The notes under the pieces are model-generated. The model saw nothing but the letters and a program-made list of their open reading frames with translations. It did no database searches and was not told where the DNA came from. Positions 1 through 9,787 of a stretch of 64,000 nt of DNA are shown here, one piece after another. A program made the position numbers and the translations under genes. The first letter of the stretch is position 1. The number at the start of each line of letters is the position of its first letter. The DNA is from Salipiger thiooxidans (lineage in GTDB: Bacteria; Pseudomonadota; Alphaproteobacteria; Rhodobacterales; Rhodobacteraceae): contig NZ_FNAV01000003.1 in NCBI RefSeq assembly GCF_900102075.1, positions 1-64,000 of the forward strand. The letters run 5' to 3'.

Positions 1-295
1 AAACCGAAAGCCGTACAAACAGTGAAGCTGACACTGGATCATCGGGTTACCCCTACCAGCGCGATATACAGAGACTTGATCCATCGAATGAACCAGAGTC
101 GCCCGCATATCTCTTCAGATATCATCAATGTCAAAGAGCGTGAGAGACAAAAACCAGACCAGTGCGCCCTATCTTCCGGCGCGCCCGCCTTTCCCTGCCT
201 CTCGATGTTCCGTCCGCATCGTCTGCAACCGCGTCTCGTTTCCTCGCCGCCGCCGCTCCGTCCTGCGTCCCGTCAGCGCCTCAGCGCCGCCGGTG
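1..295 (-). other. 16S rRNA operon leader (rRNA gene itself lies off the left edge)
   Basis: Read on the minus strand, this stretch has a boxA-like antitermination element (GCTCTTTGACA at 139-129), followed by a short AT-rich tract and a sequence resembling the pre-16S leaders of Rhodobacterales. No plausible codon use is seen in any frame. It starts just downstream of a strong promoter at 302-330. Transcription runs leftward, so mature 16S rRNA should begin a short way beyond position 1. The boxA and promoter are seen directly. The assignment to 16S rests on my recollection of the family's leader sequences. Confidence 0.72.
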
Positions 296-301
296 AGGGG
301 C

Positions 302-330
302 TATCTACGGATTACACCCGACACCCGCAA
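302..330 (-). promoter_or_regulatory. rrn-type sigma-70 promoter with GC-rich discriminator
   Basis: The minus strand carries TTGCGG (330-325), a 17-bp spacer and TAGATA (307-302), followed by a GCCCC discriminator typical of stringently controlled rRNA promoters. An A/T-rich tract at about 340-415 lies upstream of the -35 box and resembles an UP element. The predicted start is near 295, consistent with the downstream boxA leader. Confidence 0.7.
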
Positions 331-611
331 GCCCCCTTTCCCATTATTCGTCATCTTTTTTTCACCTGAGAGAATATTATTGTGATTTCAGCGGGTTAAT
401 TCATAAGGAAAACTGTGCATCCCCCTGATGCCGACCCGCTGCATGGCCCGGCGATCCTCGGACCGACCCCGGCTTCCACCACATCTTGCGTTACCCACAG
501 CCTTATACCCAAGAGCGCCCACAGGTGGCCTGAGAATCCCAGAGCGTCAGGCGTTGCGACTCGCGAAGTGACTCGTTTTTCCCGCCCGCCAAGGCAGCCC
601 CGCGCCCCGCG
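331..611. other. Gene-free stretch between rrn promoter and msrQ
   Basis: No convincing gene is seen. The part nearest the promoter (340-415) is A/T-rich and probably contributes to rrn promoter strength. The remainder (415-611) is GC-rich without a ribosome-binding site or coding pattern, and no clear terminator hairpin follows msrQ. Confidence 0.5.
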
Positions 612-1229
612 TCAGCCGCGCAGACGGCGGCGGGACATGGTCTCGAGCGCGGGAAGCCTCAGGGCCAGCAGCCCGAGCACCGCGATCAGGTAGGCCAGCG
701 GCTCGATCTGGAAGCCCTTTGCCAGCATCACGAAGTGCAGCGCCCCCAAAAGGACCGCCGCATAGGTGAGCCGGTGCAACTGGCGCCAGCGGAGACCTCC
801 AAGCCGGCGCACCGAGAGATTGTTGGACGTCAGTGCCAGCGGGATCAGCAGCGCGAAACCCGCCATCCCCACGGTGATATACGGGCGCTTCACGATGTCG
901 GCCCAGATCTGCGCAGGGATCTGCACGTCGAGCACCAGCCACACCAGCAGGTGCAGCAATACGTAGAAAAACGCGATCAGCCCCACGGCACGACGGAAGC
1001 GCAGCAGATTCACCCCGGCGAAGCGCCGCAGCGGCGTGATGCAAAGCCCCACGACCAGAAGCTGCAGGGCGAATTCACCCAGCGCATGCTCAAGCGCCTT
1101 GATCGGCTCGACGCCCAAGCCCCCGGTCAGCCCTTGCCAGAGCCACCAGAGCGCCGGCAGCGGTGACAGTATATATAGGGTCCAGCTGGGGACGCGCCGG
1201 GTGGCGGCGTTGATCCGGTCGGCGATCAT
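612..1229 (-). CDS. msrQ: MsrQ, heme membrane subunit of the periplasmic methionine sulfoxide reductase
   Basis: This 205-residue polytopic protein is the b-type heme partner that passes electrons from the quinone pool or flavin donors to MsrP, for repair of oxidised methionine in periplasmic proteins. About six hydrophobic helices are visible, with conserved histidines in the helices (VLLHLLVWL, LHRLTY, ALHFVML). The start ATG (1229-1227) shares one base with the msrP stop (TGATG), so the two are translationally coupled. Length and gene order msrP-msrQ match the family. Confidence 0.93.
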   Translation of the reverse strand: MIADRINAATRRVPSWTLYILSPLPALWWLWQGLTGGLGVEPIKALEHALGEFALQLLVVGLCITPLRRFAGVNLLRFRRAVGLIAFFYVLLHLLVWLVLDVQIPAQIWADIVKRPYITVGMAGFALLIPLALTSNNLSVRRLGGLRWRQLHRLTYAAVLLGALHFVMLAKGFQIEPLAYLIAVLGLLALRLPALETMSRRRLRG

Positions 1230-2134
1230 CAGAAATACGTCGAAAGGTCCATGCCGGCATAGAGCCCGGCCACCTCGTCGCCATAGCCGTTGAACGGCAG
1301 CGTGTCCTGCCGCGCGGCGAAGAGCCCTCCGCCGATGCGCCGCTCTGTGGCCTGGCTCCAGCGCGGATGGCTGACCTCGGGGTTCACGTTGGAATAGAAG
1401 CCGTACTCGCGGGCGTTGGCCTTGTTCCACGAGGTCGGCGGCTCGCTGTCGGTCAGGGTGATGCGCACCACCGACTTGATCGACTTGAACCCGTATTTCC
1501 ACGGCACCACCAGCCGCAGCGGCGCGCCGTTCTGCTTGGGGATGTCCTTGCCGTAGATGCCCGTGGCCATGATCGTGAGCGGGTGCATCGCCTCATCGAG
1601 CCGCAGCCCTTCGACATAGGGCCAGTCGAGCACACGGTAGGCGGTGCCCGGCATCTCGTCGCGGTTCAGGACGGTCTCGAAACCGACATACTTGGCCGAG
1701 GACTGCACCCCGGCGAGCTCCAGCAGGTCGGCAAGCTCGAACCCGGTCCAAGGCACGACCATCGACCAGGCCTCGACACAGCGGAAGCGGTAGAGCCTTT
1801 CCTCGAGCGTCATCTTCGACAGGATGTCCTCGAAGGCGTAATCCCCGGGGCGGTCGACAAGACCGTCGATGCGCACGGTCCAGGGCGCGATGGTGAGCCG
1901 TTCGGCATAGCGGGCAGGATCGTCCTTGCCGGTGCCGAACTCATAGTAGTTGTTGTAGCTGGTGATCTCTTCCCAGCTGTTGGGTTCGAGATCCCCCTCG
2001 GCGGCGCGGGCGCCCCCGGCGATGCCCATGAGCCCGAGCCCCGCGGCCCCGCCCAGCAGCGCGCGGCGGTTCAGCCAGAGCGCCTCATCGGTCACGTCGC
2101 GGTCTTTCAGTGTGCCTGTCCAGCGCAGGGCCAT
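1229..2134 (-). CDS. msrP: MsrP, periplasmic protein-methionine-sulfoxide reductase catalytic subunit
   Basis: This 301-residue molybdenum-cofactor enzyme reduces methionine sulfoxide in periplasmic proteins. A Tat signal is visible (NRRALLGG with RR at 23-24, cleavage near residue 44), as expected for export of a folded cofactor protein. The sulfite-oxidase fold carries the molybdenum-ligating cysteine in RFRCVEAW (Cys119). The start is preceded by AGGAGGACGCC. It overlaps msrQ downstream. Confidence 0.95.
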   Translation of the reverse strand: MALRWTGTLKDRDVTDEALWLNRRALLGGAAGLGLMGIAGGARAAEGDLEPNSWEEITSYNNYYEFGTGKDDPARYAERLTIAPWTVRIDGLVDRPGDYAFEDILSKMTLEERLYRFRCVEAWSMVVPWTGFELADLLELAGVQSSAKYVGFETVLNRDEMPGTAYRVLDWPYVEGLRLDEAMHPLTIMATGIYGKDIPKQNGAPLRLVVPWKYGFKSIKSVVRITLTDSEPPTSWNKANAREYGFYSNVNPEVSHPRWSQATERRIGGGLFAARQDTLPFNGYGDEVAGLYAGMDLSTYF

Positions 2135-2204
2135 GGCGTCCTCCTGTTGCGTCCCCCGCAGCAGAAGGTAGCCGACGCACCGGCGTGCTCAAACAAACAA
2201 AGAC

Positions 2205-3698
2205 TCACTTTGCGGTGTCGGGGTTGTAACTTGGCCGGATCTTGTTGAACGGGATCGAACTGCCGTCCGCCTGCACGATGCGCACATGGCGGCGGCGCAT
2301 CTGTCGGGGCTCGGAGACGCCGACAGAGTGTGCGATGGTCTCGACCTCCTTGATGATGCTCCTGGCGTAGTTGGCGACCTTCACGTACTTGTCCTCGACC
2401 ACCAGCCCCTTCTGCAGGCGCGGGTCATGGGTGGTGATGCCGGTGGGACAGGTGTTGCGGTTGCACTTGAGCGCCTGGATGCAGCCGAGCGAGAACATGA
2501 AACCGCGCGCCGAGGTGACGAAGTCGGCGCCGAGGCAGATCGCCCAGGCCACGTCGGCCGGGTTCACCAGCTTGCCGCTGGCGATGATGCGGATGCGGTC
2601 CTTGAGCCCGTAGCGGTCGCGCAGGTCGACGATCCGGGGCAGCGCCTCGCGGATCGGCATGCCGACAAGGTCGATGAGCGGCATGGGGGCCGCGCCGGTG
2701 CCGCCCTCGCCGCCGTCGATGGTGATGAAGTCGGGCGCGCTTTCGGGGCCGCGCTCGATGATCAGCTTGAACAGGTTCTCCCACTCGTCGGACGAGCCGA
2801 TCACCGTCTTGAAGCCCACAGGTTTGCCCGAGACCTCGCGGATGTGGCCGATCATGTCGAGCAGGTCGCCGAAATCGTCGATCTCGCGGTGGCGGTTGGG
2901 CGAGATGCCGGCCTGCCCGACCTTGAGGCCCCGGATCGCCGCGACCTCCTCGTTGACCTTCTCGCCGGGCAGGATGCCGCCCTTGCCGGGCTTGGCGCCC
3001 TGCGCGAGCTTGAGCTCGAACATCTTCACCTGCGGATCGGTGCCGACCTTCCGGAGCTTCTCGTCCGAGAGCCCGCCGGTCTCGTCACGCAGGCCGAACT
3101 TGGCGGTGCCGATCTGGAACACGAGATCGCAGTCGGCCACCTTGTGATAGGGCGAGAGCCCGCCCTCGCCGGTGTTGAGCCAGATCCCGGCCTTGGCGGC
3201 GCCGCGGCTCAGGGCCTCGACCGCGGGACGCGAGATCGCACCGTAGCTCATGCCCGAGATGTTGAAGATCGACCTGGCCACGTAGGGCACCCGCGCGTGC
3301 GGGCCGATCACCATGGGCTCGGTCGTGGCGAACTGGTCGTCGAGCGGCGGGAACACCGCGTTCACGAAGATCGGCGTGCCGGGGATGTTGAGGTTGCGGG
3401 TCGAGCCGAAGGCCACGGTGTTATCCTTGCCCTTGGTGGCGTGGTAGACCCACTCACGCTGCGCCCGGTTGAACGGCATCTCCTCGCGGTCCATGGCGAA
3501 GAAGTACTGCCGGAAGAACTCTCCCAGCTTGGTGAAGAGCCCGCGGAAGCGCCCGATCACCGGGTAGTTGCGCCGGATGGCATCGCCGGCCTGCGTCGAA
3601 TCGACGACATAAAGCGCCGCCGTCAGCATCACGGCCGCGCCGATCACCGCGACAAAGAGCAACGCGAGGACCTGCAAAGCATACATTGCGGCGCCCAT
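2205..3698 (-). CDS. FMN-binding glutamate synthase family protein
   Basis: This 497-residue protein has one or two N-terminal membrane helices (residues 5-28) followed by a GltB-type FMN/(4Fe-4S) synthase domain. Visible landmarks are GEGGLSPYHK, KPGKGGILPG, GGEGGTGAAP and the cysteine cluster CNRNTCPTGI that in GltB binds an iron-sulfur cluster. It lacks the glutaminase domain of true glutamate synthase large subunits. Members of this stand-alone family are common in Proteobacteria, but their substrate is not settled. It is separated from msrP by 70 bp on the same strand and may be co-transcribed. Confidence 0.85.
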   Translation of the reverse strand: MGAAMYALQVLALLFVAVIGAAVMLTAALYVVDSTQAGDAIRRNYPVIGRFRGLFTKLGEFFRQYFFAMDREEMPFNRAQREWVYHATKGKDNTVAFGSTRNLNIPGTPIFVNAVFPPLDDQFATTEPMVIGPHARVPYVARSIFNISGMSYGAISRPAVEALSRGAAKAGIWLNTGEGGLSPYHKVADCDLVFQIGTAKFGLRDETGGLSDEKLRKVGTDPQVKMFELKLAQGAKPGKGGILPGEKVNEEVAAIRGLKVGQAGISPNRHREIDDFGDLLDMIGHIREVSGKPVGFKTVIGSSDEWENLFKLIIERGPESAPDFITIDGGEGGTGAAPMPLIDLVGMPIREALPRIVDLRDRYGLKDRIRIIASGKLVNPADVAWAICLGADFVTSARGFMFSLGCIQALKCNRNTCPTGITTHDPRLQKGLVVEDKYVKVANYARSIIKEVETIAHSVGVSEPRQMRRRHVRIVQADGSSIPFNKIRPSYNPDTAK

Positions 3699-3802
3699 GA
3701 CTTTCCCTCACATATTCATTGATTTGCATGACTGGCGGAATCTTAGTACTTCGGTATCGTGACAATCGTTGCCGGGAACGGCAACCATTGGGGAGGAGAG
3801 AG

Positions 3803-4240
3803 ATGAAAAAACTGATTTCGGCGCTGGTCTTGGCCACGTCACCTGTCGCTGCGGAGGAGGCAGTGACCTATGACACGGACCAGAGCTTCGATGACGTGAT
3901 CTTCGGGCTCGAAAACGCGATCCTCGGGGCCGGGCTGGTCGTCGACCACATCAGCCACACCGGAGAGATGCTCGAGCGCACCCGGCAGGACGTCGGCTCG
4001 GACGTGGTGCTGTTCGATCATGCGGATGTCTACAGCTTCTGCTCGGCACAGCTGTCGCGCGAGGTGATGGAGGCGGATCCGATGAACGTGATGTTCTGCC
4101 CATACAACGTCTTCGTCATCGTCCGGCACGACACGCCCGACGTGACCACGATCGGCTTCCGGCCGTTCCCAGAGGGCGAGATGCAGACCATCCAGTCGCT
4201 GCTCGACGGTATCGTGCGCGACGCCATCGGGCTGGACTGA
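3803..4240 (+). CDS. DUF302 family protein, probably exported
   Basis: This 145-residue protein starts at ATG 3803 behind GGGAGGAGAGAG, a strong ribosome-binding site. The N-terminus (MKKLISALVLATSPVAAEE) looks like a short Sec signal peptide. The remainder shows the DUF302 pattern: a helix after TDQSFDDVIFGLENAI, the central VVLFDHADVYSFCSA and the MFCPYNVFVIV strand. DUF302 proteins have no established activity. It is divergent from the FMN-synthase-like gene, with about 100 bp between starts. Confidence 0.82.
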   Translation: MKKLISALVLATSPVAAEEAVTYDTDQSFDDVIFGLENAILGAGLVVDHISHTGEMLERTRQDVGSDVVLFDHADVYSFCSAQLSREVMEADPMNVMFCPYNVFVIVRHDTPDVTTIGFRPFPEGEMQTIQSLLDGIVRDAIGLD

Positions 4241-4285
4241 GCGCGGCCCTCGCCGGGGTCCTTTCGCCCGGGCGCCGCGCACATG

Positions 4286-4310
4286 AAAAGGCCCGCCGGT
4301 GGGGCGGGCC
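4286..4310 (-). terminator. Rho-independent terminator of clpB
   Basis: An 8-bp GC stem (GGCCCGCC at 4290-4297 with GGCGGGCC at 4303-4310) and 5-nt loop is followed on the minus strand by TTTT (4289-4286). It lies about 70 bp past the clpB stop, and the convergent DUF302 gene also ends here, so it may work in both directions. Confidence 0.75.
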
Positions 4311-4381
4311 TGTCGGTCTTGTGAGACGTCCTTGCGAGGGCGTCCTGTCGGGCCCCCGCTGGCGGGAGCCCGTGTCAGGCA

Positions 4382-6997
<2,616 letters not shown>

Positions 6998-7080
6998 GGT
7001 GTCTCTCCTTCCATAAGCGCCCGCTGGGAAAATGTCGCGCCCGCCTGGGCGGCACGCGGCTGTCTCGGGCCTCGGATTAC

Positions 7081-7109
7081 AGATGGTTGCCGTCGTGAAA
7101 GGCTTCAAG
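7081..7109 (-). promoter_or_regulatory. Sigma-32 (RpoH) type heat-shock promoter of clpB
   Basis: On the minus strand CTTGAAG (7109-7103) is followed by a 14-bp spacer and AACCATCT (7088-7081). This matches the CTTGAAA-N13/14-CCCCATNT heat-shock consensus closely. It lies about 85 bp upstream of the clpB start. Confidence 0.72.
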
Positions 7110-7161
7110 ATCCGTGATGGCAGAATCCGCATCCATCATATCTTTACCCGTATCGCGGATA

Positions 7162-7175
7162 GTTTCACGGGAAAC
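7162..7175. promoter_or_regulatory. parS-like inverted repeat
   Basis: GTTTCACGGGAAAC differs by a single base from the 14-bp core of the ParB-binding site (GTTTCACGTGAAAC). It lies in the clpB/7189 intergenic region, immediately before the ribosome-binding site of the small gene at 7189. No parAB genes are in the window. Confidence 0.35.
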
Positions 7176-7188
7176 GGAGGCTGACGCG

Positions 7189-7467
7189 ATGCACGTACGG
7201 AGAATCACCCTTGACGGCTTCGACGGGCCGGAACCCGAGCGGATGAAACCGGGAACGGTCTCGCTCGTCGCCGCAAACGGCCGGATCGAGATCGCGCTGC
7301 TGGCCCCGCCCCGGGTCTCGCCATGGCGCATCGCCCTGCCCCGGCGCATCCTCTCGCGGGCCATCGACCGGGTGATGCGGATGCCGGAATACCGCACCGG
7401 CCAGGAAGAGCTGTCTTTCGACGAAGGCGTGCTGACCGGCCTGCGCATGGGCAATCCGCCAGGCTAG
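7189..7467 (+). CDS. Conserved hypothetical protein, 92 residues
   Basis: I do not recognise a function. The start ATG at 7189 follows an ACGGAGG ribosome-binding site with 8-nt spacing. The protein is soluble, basic in its C-terminal half (RRILSRAIDRVMRMPEYR), with no signal peptide or membrane segment. It is divergent from clpB and lies 83 bp upstream of pyrF on the same strand, so it may share a transcript with pyrF. Confidence 0.7.
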   Translation: MHVRRITLDGFDGPEPERMKPGTVSLVAANGRIEIALLAPPRVSPWRIALPRRILSRAIDRVMRMPEYRTGQEELSFDEGVLTGLRMGNPPG

Positions 7468-7550
7468 CAGGCGCGCCCGCCCCCGCCGGGCTTGACGGCA
7501 GCGCCCCTGCGCCGCATGAGGGGACGATCCCAAGACAGCAGGAGCGCCCG

Positions 7551-8270
7551 ATGACCGACGACCGCCTGATCGTTGCCCTAGACGTGCCGAACGCGCTGGA
7601 GGCGCTGAAGCTCACCGACCAGATCGGCGATGCCGTGTCCTTCTACAAGATCGGCCTCGGGATGCTGACCGGCGGCGGTCTGGCGCTCGCCAACGAGCTC
7701 AAGCAGGAGCACGGCAAGCGCATCTTCCTCGACATGAAGCTCTTCGACATCGGTCAGACGGTCGAGAACGCGGTACGCGGGCTGGCGCAGTTCGACCTCG
7801 ACTTCCTCACGGTGCACGGTGACCCGCACGTGGTCCGCGCCGCCAAGGAAGGCGCCGCCGGCAAGGATCTCAAGATCCTCGCGGTGACTATCCTGACCTC
7901 GCTCGACCGCGCCGACCTCGATGCCAGCATGATCCAGACGGGCGAGGTGGCGGACCTGGTGGTCGAGCGTGCCGCCCGCGCCTTCGAGGCCGGGGCCGAC
8001 GGCATCATCGCCTCGCCGAACGAGGCCGCGCGCATCCGCGCCCTGCCCGAAGCCGAGGGCCGGCTCATCGTGACCCCCGGCGTGCGCCCCGCGGGCAGCG
8101 CCGACGACGACCAGAAGCGCATTGCGACGCCCGCCAACGCCGTCGCCGCCGGGGCCGACCACATCGTGGTGGGCCGTCCGGTCTGGCGCTCGGAAAGCCC
8201 GCGCGACGCGGCGCTCTCGATCCAGCGAGAGCTGGCCTCGCCGCAGGCTCAGCGCCCGAACCGGGGCTGA
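7551..8270 (+). CDS. pyrF: Orotidine 5'-phosphate decarboxylase
   Basis: This 239-residue enzyme catalyses OMP to UMP, the last step of de novo pyrimidine synthesis. The TIM-barrel signature is present: LIVALDV at the N-terminus, the catalytic D-x-K-x-x-D motif DMKLFD (Asp61, Lys63, Asp66), the loop TVHGDP and the phosphate-binding TPGVRP and [13 protein letters not shown] 7551 has an AGGAG site 7 bases upstream. Length is normal for the bacterial group I enzyme. Confidence 0.96.
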   Translation: MTDDRLIVALDVPNALEALKLTDQIGDAVSFYKIGLGMLTGGGLALANELKQEHGKRIFLDMKLFDIGQTVENAVRGLAQFDLDFLTVHGDPHVVRAAKEGAAGKDLKILAVTILTSLDRADLDASMIQTGEVADLVVERAARAFEAGADGIIASPNEAARIRALPEAEGRLIVTPGVRPAGSADDDQKRIATPANAVAAGADHIVVGRPVWRSESPRDAALSIQRELASPQAQRPNRG

Positions 8271-8292
8271 TCGCCGCTTGCGCGCGGGCCCC

Positions 8293-8308
8293 GTTCGGTC
8301 TACCGAAC
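8293..8308. promoter_or_regulatory. Perfect inverted repeat just upstream of the Trp leader peptide
   Basis: GTTCGGT-CT-ACCGAAC is a perfect 7-bp inverted repeat ending 5 bp before the leader ATG at 8313. A weak sigma-70 candidate (TTGCGC 8278-8283, 17-bp spacer, TACCGA 8301-8306) overlaps it, so it could be an operator. If transcription starts further upstream it could be a small hairpin before the leader. Confidence 0.4.
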
Positions 8309-8312
8309 CCGC

Positions 8313-8360
8313 ATGACCCGCGCGACGACCCATATCCGCTTCTGGTGGCAGCCCTCCTGA
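8313..8360 (+). CDS. Trp-rich leader peptide of the trpS attenuator
   Basis: A 15-codon open frame encodes [15 protein letters not shown], with tandem Trp codons (TGG TGG at 8343-8348) near its end. It lies 110 bp before a tryptophanyl-tRNA synthetase gene and directly before alternative RNA stems. No clear Shine-Dalgarno precedes it, so it could be translated from a leaderless or weakly initiated transcript, as I recall for trpL of rhizobia. Its role would be to sense charged tRNA-Trp by ribosome stalling. Confidence 0.8.
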   Translation: MTRATTHIRFWWQPS

Positions 8361-8418
8361 CAGGGCGGCCAGCGCGATCATGCACGACACAGGGCCGCCG
8401 CATCCGGGCGGCCTTTTT
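8347..8418 (+). promoter_or_regulatory. Ribosome-mediated transcription attenuator controlling trpS
   Basis: Four segments can pair in mutually exclusive ways. Segment 1 is GGCAGCCC (8347-8354, inside the leader peptide), segment 2 GGGCGGCC (8363-8370), segment 3 GGCCGCC (8393-8399) and segment 4 GGCGGCC (8407-8413) followed by TTTTT (8414-8418). Pairing 1:2 (7 of 8) leaves 3:4 free to form a terminator. A ribosome stalled at the two Trp codons would cover segment 1, letting 2:3 form the antiterminator. This is the classic trp-leader logic placed on an aminoacyl-tRNA synthetase gene. Confidence 0.8.
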
Positions 8419-8470
8419 CATATCCCCTCCCCCGATGCGGCGTCCCGTTCCCCCACAACGGAGACCCAAC

Positions 8471-9472
8471 ATGTCCAGACCCGTCATCCTCACCGGCGAC
8501 CGCACCACCGGCCCGCTGCACATCGGCCATTACGCCGGTTCCCTGAAGAACCGGCTGGCGTTGCAGGACAGCCACCGGCAGTTCCTGCTGCTTGCCGACA
8601 CCCAGGCGCTGACCGACAACGCCGACGACATCGGCAAGGTGCGCCGCAACGTGCTTGAGGTGGCCTTCGACTATCTCGCGGTGGGCATCGACCCGGCGAA
8701 GACCACGATCTGCCTGCAATCGCATCTGCCCGCGCTGGCCGAACTGTCGATGCTCTATCTCAACTTCGTCACCGTCGCCCGGCTCGAGCGCAACCCGACC
8801 ATCAAGGACGAGATCCGCGCCCGCGGCTTCGGGCGCGACATCCCGGCGGGCTTCCTCTGCTACCCGGCCGCGCAGGCCGCCGACATCACCGCCTTCAAGG
8901 CCACCGTCGTGCCGGTGGGCGAGGATCAGGCGCCGCTGATCGAGCAATGCAACGAGATCGTCCGCCGCATCAACGCCAGCGCCGGGCGCGAGGTGCTGCC
9001 CGAGGCGCAGGCGCTGATCCCCGAGGCCGGCCGCCTCCCGGGCATCGACGGCAGGGCCAAGATGAGCAAGTCAGGCGGCAACGCCATCGCGCTCTCTGCC
9101 GGGCCGGACGAGATTCGCGCCGCCGTGCGCGCCATGTTCACCGACCCCGACCACCTGCGGATCGAGGATCCGGGCCGCATCGAGGGCAACGTGGTCTTCA
9201 CCTATCTCGACGCCTTCGACCCGGACCGCGAGGAGGTGGCGCGGCTCAAGGACCACTACAGGCGCGGCGGGCTCGGCGATTCCGTGGTGAAACGCCGGCT
9301 CGAGGAAATCCTGCAGGAACTTCTCGCCCCGATCCGCACCCGGCGGGCAGACTACGCCGCCGACCCGGGCGAGGTGCTGCGCATCGTCGCCGAGGGCACC
9401 GGCGCGGCGCGGGATCTCACCGATGCCACGAAACAGGAGGTGATGGAGGCGCTGGGGCTGTTCCGGCTCTGA
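8471..9472 (+). CDS. trpS: Tryptophanyl-tRNA synthetase, auxiliary-type clade
   Basis: This 333-residue class I synthetase charges tRNA-Trp. HIGH (residues 17-20) and KMSKS (197-201) are intact. The N-terminal pattern [15 protein letters not shown], with [18 protein letters not shown] and [15 protein letters not shown], resembles the clade of TrpRS that often occurs as a second, inhibitor-tolerant copy, rather than the usual alphaproteobacterial housekeeping enzyme (which I recall as GIQPSG-LGNY type). Whether another trpS exists cannot be seen in this window. The attenuator upstream implies induction when tRNA-Trp charging drops. ATG 8471 follows CGGAGACCCAAC. Confidence 0.93.
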   Translation: MSRPVILTGDRTTGPLHIGHYAGSLKNRLALQDSHRQFLLLADTQALTDNADDIGKVRRNVLEVAFDYLAVGIDPAKTTICLQSHLPALAELSMLYLNFVTVARLERNPTIKDEIRARGFGRDIPAGFLCYPAAQAADITAFKATVVPVGEDQAPLIEQCNEIVRRINASAGREVLPEAQALIPEAGRLPGIDGRAKMSKSGGNAIALSAGPDEIRAAVRAMFTDPDHLRIEDPGRIEGNVVFTYLDAFDPDREEVARLKDHYRRGGLGDSVVKRRLEEILQELLAPIRTRRADYAADPGEVLRIVAEGTGAARDLTDATKQEVMEALGLFRL

Positions 9473-9520
9473 CCCGCCCCCGGAACGACGGCCTGCCCCG
9501 AGGCGACCCGGGCGGGCCGC

Positions 9521-9787
9521 TCAGTCCTCGTTGATGTCGCGATCCCAGAGCTTGACCTGCCCCTTGCGGACACCGACGAGCTGGCGCAGCACGATCCACG
9601 CCACCAGCGACACCATCGCGAAGACCAGCAACAGCCACGGCCAGGCCACGGCGTAGCCCGCCAGCAGCCAGAGCCCGACCGCCGCCGCGCCCACCGCGAA
9701 GCCGAGGAAGATGAACCCCGGCGCCAGCATCTCGAGAACCAGAAGCAGCACCGCCGCCGCCATCCAGGCCCACCAGAGGTAGATCAT
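9521..9787 (-). CDS. Short NfeD family membrane protein
   Basis: This 88-residue protein has two or three hydrophobic segments (residues 5-30 and 36-70) and a short cytoplasmic tail. It resembles the truncated NfeD (YbbK/QmcB-type) proteins that accompany stomatin-like SPFH proteins and may modulate their membrane assemblies. Its ATG overlaps the stop of the upstream SPFH gene by four bases (ATGA), so translation is coupled. The OB-fold domain of long NfeD proteins is largely missing, which is normal for this subfamily. Confidence 0.8.
   Translation of the reverse strand: MIYLWWAWMAAAVLLLVLEMLAPGFIFLGFAVGAAAVGLWLLAGYAVAWPWLLLVFAMVSLVAWIVLRQLVGVRKGQVKLWDRDINED

Noticed and set aside
22-385. 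Short arginine- and proline-rich open frames in the first 400 bp
   Set aside because: They lie in the rrn promoter and leader, have no ribosome-binding sites and no protein-like composition.
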